DNA from: a virus
Virus record (IMG/VR): IMGVR_UViG_3300031758_000173
Location: 1 to 41,056 of that record
DNA: 41,056 bases
Reading direction: 5' to 3' (one strand)
Under the pieces are notes generated by a model. The model was given only the letters and a program-made list of their open reading frames with translations. It made no database searches and was not told the origin of the DNA. A program made the position numbers and the translations under genes. Below, piece by piece: positions 1-7,500 of the stretch; position 1 is the first letter of the stretch, and every line of letters begins with the position of its first letter.

Positions 1-671
1 AAAATCTTCAATTTTACGACTCCAATCTGACATCTGACAAACCCAAAAATAAGTTCGTTAGCTATAAAATTGAGTCTGTTACAAATAGAGATTTAGGGGC
101 AAGAGACGCTTTGAACAAAGGAAGACTAGGTGAATCTCTTTATAAAGAGGAAGTTAAAAACACTTACGCTGGAACAATTTATTTCGATAATGTTCATGAA
201 AATTTTCAGCAAGCACAAGTTCAGAATATCTTAAATAGGAACGATAGTTATAAAATTCTTCTTAAGGTTAAGAACAGAGCTTGGACACCATTTATTTATA
301 GAGGACAAACGTTTCCTGTTAATATAGTTCAAGAGGGAAGTAGCACTATTTCCGGAGATTCAAAATACACTGCCGCAGGTGGTGACGGAACCTCATTAGC
401 ACCACCACCAGATAAAAGAGTACCGAATACTTTTTTGTCAGGAAATTATGTTGTACTTGGTTTCACTATTGAATACAATAAAAAAGATGGAATGCACCAA
501 ACTTTGCTTTTAGGCAAAAAGCAATGGTCACTCAATCCTGGAATTGCTTCTGATCCTTCTCCTTTAAATCCTAAAGAGAATGATCCGAACTTTAATGATC
601 TTGTAGAAAATGCTTCTTCGATTTTGCAGGAAGATATAGGAAGCATCAAGAGCGATATATTTGGAAAATAA
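1..671 (+). CDS. Tail hub-like structural protein, C-terminal part (5' end outside window)
   Basis: The frame is open to the left edge (first full codon at base 3), so this is the 3' end of a longer gene. The TTG at 111 is internal and is not a credible start. The visible part has about 222 residues. A beta-rich stretch (YKILLKVKNRAWTPFIYRGQ, then FPVNIV) and a later strand (NYVVLGFTIEYNKKDG) resemble the closing domain of gp27/gpD-type hub proteins, which carry the spike. The tail end is acidic and helical. The gene ends 9 bases before the next one and lies two genes upstream of the gp5-like spike, where a hub gene is expected. The hub assignment comes from position and weak resemblance. It could be another baseplate protein. 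Confidence 0.5.
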   Translation, partial: NLQFYDSNLTSDKPKNKFVSYKIESVTNRDLGARDALNKGRLGESLYKEEVKNTYAGTIYFDNVHENFQQAQVQNILNRNDSYKILLKVKNRAWTPFIYRGQTFPVNIVQEGSSTISGDSKYTAAGGDGTSLAPPPDKRVPNTFLSGNYVVLGFTIEYNKKDGMHQTLLLGKKQWSLNPGIASDPSPLNPKENDPNFNDLVENASSILQEDIGSIKSDIFGK

Positions 672-680
672 AAGAAAGAA

Positions 681-3638
681 ATGGCAGATTTTATATCGGA
701 TTTTGGTTCAGGATTAGCTGGTAACGTTTTACCTACTGGAGATATCTTAAACAGAAAAATAGATTTCCAGAGAGAGAAATTTCTGAAGGGAATTTCATCT
801 ACGAAACACGGAAAGAAAGAAGATCCTACCTACATCTATTTCAAGTTTATGTTCGACTTTGGGAACAATTCCTTAATAGACGAGGAAACCTTTTTAGCCC
901 CTTCCCCGTTATTTAGATCTTATTCAGCTAATGGTGTTGGTAACATTAACGCGGCTGCAGGAGATCTTGAGGCAAGAACATTAGAAGCACTCAGAAGTGG
1001 AAAGAATCCTTCAGATATTACCGGAATATCTAATGATATACAAAATCTTACAAATTCAGGATTTGGAACTTCCCAAGATTATTTTTATGGATCAAAGGGA
1101 AAAATTCCCAGCAGAGCAAATTATGGATTCTTTCCCGCTAACTCCCCTCTTGCCTATATGGGAGCACAACAATTTTTATATCAAAGATCTCAGAAAAGAC
1201 AGCAAATGCTTGAAGCTTTTAAAAGGGGATTAGATTTCGTTAATAAAAATTGTCCATACTACTTCCAAAATGTTAGTGGATTAGATCAGCTTTTAAAAAC
1301 TGATATCAAAAATTACCACAAAAAGGGAAGTATTCCAAAAAGGGCAGGAACTTTAAGCATAGATTGTTTAGAATCAATCGACATGAGAATATTTGGTCTT
1401 TCAGAACTTTATCGAAAGGCTATTTATGACTACACTTACCACAGAGTTATGCTCCCTGAGAATCTCAGAAAGTTCAGAATGTGGCTGATAGTAACTGAGA
1501 TAAGAAATATTCAACTCACATATGGAATCAACGATATTCTGAACCCTTTCCAGATTCCTTCTGTAGCACAAGCAGCTAACTTTTTAGATAGCTTTAATAG
1601 CCAAACTGGTTTGTTGAATAATACAGAAGGACTTTTACAAAGATCTACAAATGCCGAAGATCCGGGAAATGACAAATTCGGATCTTATACTTTAGGACCT
1701 TATGCTTTCATTTACCAATTTGATCAGTGTGAATTTGACTTCGATGAAACATTTCCTTCTTATGCGTCAATTGACAACAAAGGAGGTCAATCAGTCTCCA
1801 CAAAGTTTAAGATACACGTGGGAAGAGTAAGGGATCATAAAATTCAGTTCAATCAGTTAGCAGATGTCATTCAGAAAAACGATAACATCAAAAGCATGGT
1901 TATTTCTGATCTTTGGGAAAACCCTAAGTCAGATTACAATTTTTCAGATTACGCTAACAGCACTGGATTCGGTGATGCTTTTGTGGATCCCGGGGGAAAT
2001 GCAGGACAGTTTGCTGCAGAACTTGCATCTAACTTTATTAACAATACTGTTGCAGATTTAACTAATCAAGGTGTATCCATCGTTCAGGGAGCGTTACTTG
2101 GAAATATTTACGGATTAGGTGGTGTAAATGCAGGACAAGCTTTATCCAGTGTTCAAAGCTTGGTGAGCACTATCCAAGCAGGAGTTCCTAACCCATTCCA
2201 GGACAACACGCCACAAGCTAGAGGACTTGGAGGTCCTACAGAAAGACAATACCCAACAATAAATTCGGATGTGTATCCTGATGTTAACGGACAAGCTGGA
2301 CAAAATCTTGGAAATGTTTTACCCAATTCAGGAGCAGGAACAACCAATCTTCAAGATGATGTTTACAACAACGTTCCTGGAACTGATTTAGGCGCTCCAG
2401 AAAGACAATATCCAACAGTCTCTACAGACGAATATAATAACGTTCCTGGTCCAGATCTTGGAGTTCCACAGAGAGTTTATCCAACAATAAATTCTGATGT
2501 TTACGGAAACGTACCTGGAAATGATTTAGGTGTTCCTGATAGACAATATCCACCAGTAAACTCTGATGAATATGGCGATGTACCTGGATCAGATCTTGGT
2601 GTTCCTCAAAGAGTTTATCCAACTCTTAATGATGATCTTTATAATAATGTACCTGGATCGGATCTTGGCCCGCCACAAAGACTCTATCCAAATGTACAAG
2701 GGAATGATGAATATTCAGATGTCCCCGGTGCAGATTTAGGCGTTCCTTTAAGAGCTTATACAGAACCAAAAGGTGATGTTTATCCGGATGTCCCAGGCAC
2801 AGATCTTGGAGCACCAGAAAGAGCCTATCCTGGCCCTCCTGCAGGTGATGAGTTCAAAGGAGTACCTGGTAAAGATCTGGGTGTTCCTGATAGAGTATAT
2901 TCTGAGCCTACTGGTGACTTATATCCAGGGGTTCCTGGACCCGACTTGGGAGCACCTGATAGGCAATATAAAGTACCTCCACCAAAAGATGAGTACACTG
3001 AAGTTCCTGGTAAAGATTCAGGTCCACTGGGAAGAATTTATGATGAACCTAAGGGTGATGCTTACCCGGGAGTTCCTGGACCTGATTTAGGAGGGACTGA
3101 AAGGGTTTATAATGCTCCTCCTCCTAAAGATGAATACAAAAACGTACCTGGTTCGGAACTTGGTGCACTAGCAAGAGTTTACAAAACTCCAGATGGTGAT
3201 GTTTATCCTGATGTGCCTGGAAAAGACTTAGGAGCACCTACCAGAGAATACAAACCAGTCACACCAAAAGATGAATACACAGGGGTTCCTGGTCGGGATC
3301 TTGGAGGTTTGGGAAGAGTGTACGAATCAGTCAACGATGACTCCTATCCAACTGTTCCAGGAATAGATTTAGGTGCACCAGCAAGAACTTATCCCGGAGC
3401 AAAAGCTCCCGATGAATTCCCTACAGTACCTGGATCATCGCTCTCTGCACCAGAAAGACAATATCCACCAACAAATGAGGACGTTTACGCTAATGTACCT
3501 GGATCTCTCTTAGGAGGATCTGACAGAATTTACCCAAGAGCTTTTGGTAACGCGGAATATAATGTTCCTCCTTCAGCCCCAGTAAACCTTGGAAGAGTTT
3601 ACCCTAAATCAAATAACAATGAAAACCCTAGCATTTAA
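681..3638 (+). CDS. Tail tube/baseplate-hub-like protein with long C-terminal tandem repeat
   Basis: The product has 985 residues. Residues 1-515 form a globular part. It contains a stretch around 260-275 (LPENLRKFRMWLIVTEIRN) and a beta-rich segment around 340-400 (YAFIYQFDQCEFDF, then FKIHVGRV). These look like the tube-fold proteins that cap or start a contractile tail (gp48/gp54/gp19 type), but similarity is too low to name the gene. From residue 514 the sequence becomes Pro/Gly/Asp/Tyr-rich, and from 560 to 957 it is 17 tandem 23/24-residue units followed by a degenerate one. The gene follows the hub-like gene after 9 bases and precedes the gp5-like spike by 16 bases. No Shine-Dalgarno is evident; the start is preceded by an A-rich run. 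The repeat part may form an extended arm. Its function is unknown. Confidence 0.6.
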   Translation: MADFISDFGSGLAGNVLPTGDILNRKIDFQREKFLKGISSTKHGKKEDPTYIYFKFMFDFGNNSLIDEETFLAPSPLFRSYSANGVGNINAAAGDLEARTLEALRSGKNPSDITGISNDIQNLTNSGFGTSQDYFYGSKGKIPSRANYGFFPANSPLAYMGAQQFLYQRSQKRQQMLEAFKRGLDFVNKNCPYYFQNVSGLDQLLKTDIKNYHKKGSIPKRAGTLSIDCLESIDMRIFGLSELYRKAIYDYTYHRVMLPENLRKFRMWLIVTEIRNIQLTYGINDILNPFQIPSVAQAANFLDSFNSQTGLLNNTEGLLQRSTNAEDPGNDKFGSYTLGPYAFIYQFDQCEFDFDETFPSYASIDNKGGQSVSTKFKIHVGRVRDHKIQFNQLADVIQKNDNIKSMVISDLWENPKSDYNFSDYANSTGFGDAFVDPGGNAGQFAAELASNFINNTVADLTNQGVSIVQGALLGNIYGLGGVNAGQALSSVQSLVSTIQAGVPNPFQDNTPQARGLGGPTERQYPTINSDVYPDVNGQAGQNLGNVLPNSGAGTTNLQDDVYNNVPGTDLGAPERQYPTVSTDEYNNVPGPDLGVPQRVYPTINSDVYGNVPGNDLGVPDRQYPPVNSDEYGDVPGSDLGVPQRVYPTLNDDLYNNVPGSDLGPPQRLYPNVQGNDEYSDVPGADLGVPLRAYTEPKGDVYPDVPGTDLGAPERAYPGPPAGDEFKGVPGKDLGVPDRVYSEPTGDLYPGVPGPDLGAPDRQYKVPPPKDEYTEVPGKDSGPLGRIYDEPKGDAYPGVPGPDLGGTERVYNAPPPKDEYKNVPGSELGALARVYKTPDGDVYPDVPGKDLGAPTREYKPVTPKDEYTGVPGRDLGGLGRVYESVNDDSYPTVPGIDLGAPARTYPGAKAPDEFPTVPGSSLSAPERQYPPTNEDVYANVPGSLLGGSDRIYPRAFGNAEYNVPPSAPVNLGRVYPKSNNNENPSI
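2358..3551 (+). repeat. 17 tandem 69/72-bp units coding a 23/24-residue repeat
   Basis: The unit pattern is D-x-Y-x-x-V-P-G-x-D-L-G-x-P-x-R-x-Y plus 5-6 variable residues. Seventeen units cover residues 560-957 of the 985-residue protein. Unit lengths are 23 for units 1-4; from unit 5 onward they alternate 24 and 23. The second position alternates without exception: V/L/A/S in odd units and E in even units. The true period is therefore a 47-residue pair. A degenerate half-unit precedes (from about 2220) and a broken unit follows (to 3638). Codons for the conserved VPG and DLG differ between units, so the array is old and held at protein level. Confidence 0.95.
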
Positions 3639-3654
3639 AATTCTATAATTTAGT

Positions 3655-4530
3655 ATGACACTGATATCAAGAGAACATTTAATTGATAGTAATATTGAAG
3701 TTGCTCACTTTCTAGGTGTTGTAATTGACAACAAAGATCCAGAATTTAAAGGCAGAGCAAAAATTAGGATATTCGGAGTTTATGATGGGGTTGGTGATGA
3801 GGATTTGCCCTGGTCACACCAAAGATTTGATATGAGTTATGGTCTAGGTGGAGGATCTGGAAGAATGTCTGTTCCTAAATTAGGTTCAGTTGTACACGTC
3901 CAATTCAATAATGGCAACTATTACAGTCCAGAATACAAAGCAGTGCAGGAACTTTCTCCAGATCTCATCGATGAAATCAGGGCAAGTTACGATGGAGCTC
4001 ATTCCCTTATTTATGATGGAATCGAGAGATTAAAAATTTATTACACTGTAGAGAAAGGTCTTGTAATCGATCTAAAGGAGTCCAAAATCATCATTCGAAA
4101 CGATAACTCGATATTGATCACTCATGCGGACGATACTTCGTCTATTGAGCTAAAAGGAGGTAAAATCACTAAGTATGCTGACCAAGAGATAGAGAATACT
4201 GCAGTTACTAGAATTAAGCATTCTTCTGAGGAAGTTTGGATGGACGGAAAAACTACCAACCTCGGACATTCCCCGGTTTTCTCAGCGATTTGTGCTGAGC
4301 CTCTTTGGGATTTTCTGAAGAAGTTAGCCATCGCAGTAGATGCTAAACTTCCAGTAACACCTGGTGTAAGTTCCACATTAGCACAAAGCTTTGAACAGCT
4401 TGCAACTAGTCAGACAGTAAGGGTAACAAGGGAAAACTTACCAGACCTTCCTACAGTCCCAGCACAAAATAGCCAACCTGTATCTTTACCTAGTTCTGCT
4501 ACTGGAGGAACAGGAGCAACAGGAGGATAA
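3655..4530 (+). CDS. gp5/VgrG-like baseplate spike protein without lysozyme domain
   Basis: The product has 291 residues. Residues about 15-100 fit the OB-fold of gp5/VgrG/gpV spikes: a strand HFLGVVIDNKDPEFKGRAKI, then a glycine-rich turn, then VPKLGSVVHVQFNNGN. Residues about 115-200 are short alternating strands (KGLVIDL, KIIIRND, SIELKGGKI), consistent with a beta-prism or beta-helix stalk. SPVFSAICAEPLWDFLKKLA near 205-225 resembles the closing segment of spike stalks. A Thr/Gly/Pro/Ser-rich tail follows. The protein should trimerise and sit on the hub as the membrane-piercing tip. T4 gp5 carries a lysozyme domain between OB-fold and stalk; none fits here. No Shine-Dalgarno is seen before the ATG. 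The stop lies 2 bases from the next start. Confidence 0.82.
   Translation: MTLISREHLIDSNIEVAHFLGVVIDNKDPEFKGRAKIRIFGVYDGVGDEDLPWSHQRFDMSYGLGGGSGRMSVPKLGSVVHVQFNNGNYYSPEYKAVQELSPDLIDEIRASYDGAHSLIYDGIERLKIYYTVEKGLVIDLKESKIIIRNDNSILITHADDTSSIELKGGKITKYADQEIENTAVTRIKHSSEEVWMDGKTTNLGHSPVFSAICAEPLWDFLKKLAIAVDAKLPVTPGVSSTLAQSFEQLATSQTVRVTRENLPDLPTVPAQNSQPVSLPSSATGGTGATGG
4521..4526 (+). promoter_or_regulatory. Shine-Dalgarno-like site before the 1749-residue gene
   Basis: AGGAGG lies 6 bases before the ATG at 4533, inside the last codons of the spike gene. It is the best Shine-Dalgarno match seen at a start in this window; most other genes have only A/T-rich leaders. It may also be incidental, because these bases encode a Gly-rich tail (GATGG). 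Confidence 0.5.
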
Positions 4531-4532
4531 CA

Positions 4533-7500
4533 ATGGCATCTGAAAGTATAGAATCAAGAATAGATGATTTACTTGGTCAAGATTTTGAAAATCTTACTAC
4601 TGAGCAAATAGTACAAACAATTACTGGTCAACAAATTGATTTACCTTACGAGGATTTACAATCAGAGGAAGGATTCAATAAAGAACTTGAAAAATCTGAA
4701 AAAGAAGTAGAGGAACTTATTAAAAGTCTTGAGCCAGGACCACCACCTATTCCTCTTTCTAAAATAGAAGACCTGGCGTGTAAATATGAAGGTGATTCTT
4801 TATATTCTCAAATTCTGTTGGAATCATTAAAGACTGAAAACAGGGACTTATACGAAGAACTCAAAAACTCTGGTAGTTTAGACGAAAAGACCTTTATAGT
4901 GGATGATTTGGGCGTGCAAACAAATATTCCAACTTTCAAAAAAGAACGGGATATTTCTTCAACAGGTATTGTGAAATTTCTTGGACAAAAGGACCCCAAA
5001 TTTTTAGAGAAGACAAACGAATCTTTGTTCGACAATCTTGATCCTCTAGTACTTGGAAAACCCTCAAATTCAGGTGCAAAGAAAAAAAGAGAGCTCAATA
5101 TTCTTGGATACAAAATTCCTTTGGAATTTATAATGTCAGGTAAAAGAGTTGTCCATGTTAAACTTGGAGGACCTTCGATTACAAATGACCAAGCCCTCAG
5201 TGATATTAATAGAGTTCTAGGAGATCAGCTTAAAAATTCTAAAAAATGTGATTTTAAAGATCTGGATTTAAACGGAGATGCTGATAATGATTCAGAGAAT
5301 GATCCAGAAAATGATTCAAGGGAAGGATCAGGTTTGGAATTCGACAGTGATGGAAACTTTTCAGGACTGGGAAGATTCGCATCAAATCGACAAGATGGAT
5401 ATGATGCTAATTTTTTTCCGGATGGAGATGATCCTATCATTAATGATGATTGCGATCCAGGCCTTCCTGAAGATCCAATTACTGGAGACATCATATCAAC
5501 CAAATCTGATGTTGAAGAGATATCTGGAGAATTCTGCGATCCACCTGCCTTTGACTTCTCTGGAATAAATGACTTGACAGGATCCAATGACTTGACAGGA
5601 TCCAATGTTGATCAGGAGGATCCACCAGCAGCTAATGTAGATGTTGATGCAATCCAAGCATGTATAGACTCTGCATTAGAAAAGTCTAACAAAATAGATA
5701 AAAAAAATAAGGAAACAGCTCGTTGGCAAGTTATAGAAAGATTTCTAGAGGAAATTCTTTATCACTATGAAATCATATTCGAATACCAAAAGTCTTTGCA
5801 AGATGCCTGGCAATTAAGATTTCCGTTTTCGAATGGAGGATCTCTTAGTGATTACGAACTTGGAATTTCAATTTTAACCCTTACTGACCAAGAACCAATT
5901 CTGGAACAACAAGTACAGCAAGAAGTTACTGATATAGAAAACGTTTATAATCTCTTCCTTTCTAATAATCCAGTTTTCACGCGAAAACTGTTCGACCTTT
6001 CCTTTGCTGATACTGAACTTGAAAGGAAAGACCTAAAGGACTTATTTAAAGAAAATATCGAAGCAGGAAACTCTCCGGTTGCTTTTGATCAATCAAAACA
6101 AGCTTATCGATTGGACGAAGGATTAGCTTCTTTTGAAACTAATATTGAATCGATTAGGAACATACTGGTTAAAAAAGATTTTGTTGACTCTTTAATAAAC
6201 CAAAAAAATGAACTCACAGCACTTAAAAATGCTAATATCGAAACACTACAATCAAGAACTGGAAGAGATTTAGACCTTAATGATATAGAAGCTGCGCTCA
6301 TAGGAACATCAGGTGATTCAGGAGATCTATATGGACAATCTAGTGCTCAACTTGAACGTAATGAGAGGGTTTTCTCTGCATATTCTAGCAGTAACGAGGA
6401 ATATGCCACAGATGGATACCCTTTTATAAACAAGATCCAAGAATTTTCTGTTCGATTTGCAAGACCAGAATTTAACAGGGCCAGGGCTGAACTTCAATTT
6501 AAGGTGTCTTTCATGTCTGATCTAGGAGATCCTTTACCTTATAAGAATGTCAAAAAACCTGGTAAAATTTCTATGACTGGGGAGCCATCAAATCCTTTGC
6601 AGGAAGTTCCTGAACCAGACCAAGAAAAAATCAAACTAGGAAACGAACACGCAGGTAATGGTGGTTTATTAGCTGAATATTCCACGGAATATTTGGCTTC
6701 TTACCAATTCTTAGAAATTGTGAACCTTAAAACTGGATTTCCTGATGTTGGAGATTTTTTCGGATTTTTTGAAGATGTATTGAATACGAATAAATCCAAA
6801 CAGACTATCATAAACCAGATTAACGAGGACAGGGGAATTCTTTATGGTGAGCTTATTGAAAAATCTGCCTCAAATTGGCTTTTCTTTTCTCCACAGGAAA
6901 GAGGAGATAACGATGCTAGGAATCCAAGCAAGCTTAGACCTGGTACTTTTACTGCAGATGGCGAACCTAATGAAGTTTTCACAGATTTCTATGGAAACTT
7001 TAAACCTAAATGGGATGCTAAATACCAACAAAACAAACAGGTTTATGTCGAGCCTAAACTCAATGAAATAAAAGGATTAGCAAGACAGGCTGGAAATGCA
7101 CTAGGAAACACTTTGCCTTTATTAGATGTTATCGGAATTAGAATATTTGAAAATTTTACTAACATCAAAGAAAAGATAGAGCAAATTGAAGAACTGATGC
7201 TCATTGCAGCACAGAAAAGAACTGAAAACGAGCAATCCCTTACTCCTGAAGCTTTGGATAAGGAGTTTTCTGATCTTAAATGTGCGGGTGCTGGTGGTGC
7301 TGGAGATGGCGATGGAGGAAACGTTGATAACGGAAATTCAGTTAATTGTCCACCGCAATGCTGTGGTCCAGCTGGATCGGATTTTAAATATGCTAATTAT
7401 CTAACATCGTCCCCACCTAGTTCGGACTGTCCAACTATATTTCAAAGATGTTGGTGGAAACAGTTTTGTAAAGATGTAACTAAAGTTGGGTTACTGCCGT

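Noticed and set aside
111-113. TTG as the start of the first gene
   Set aside because: The frame is open with protein-like sequence from base 3, so the gene enters from outside the window.
2358-3551. CRISPR array
   Set aside because: The periodicity is in codons (69/72 bases), there are no unique spacers, and the reading frame continues through all units.
5225-5605. Minus-strand open frame of 126 codons
   Set aside because: It lies wholly inside the 1749-residue gene, is Ser/Pro-rich as expected from the complement of Asp/Gly-rich codons, and has no leader or promoter-like element.
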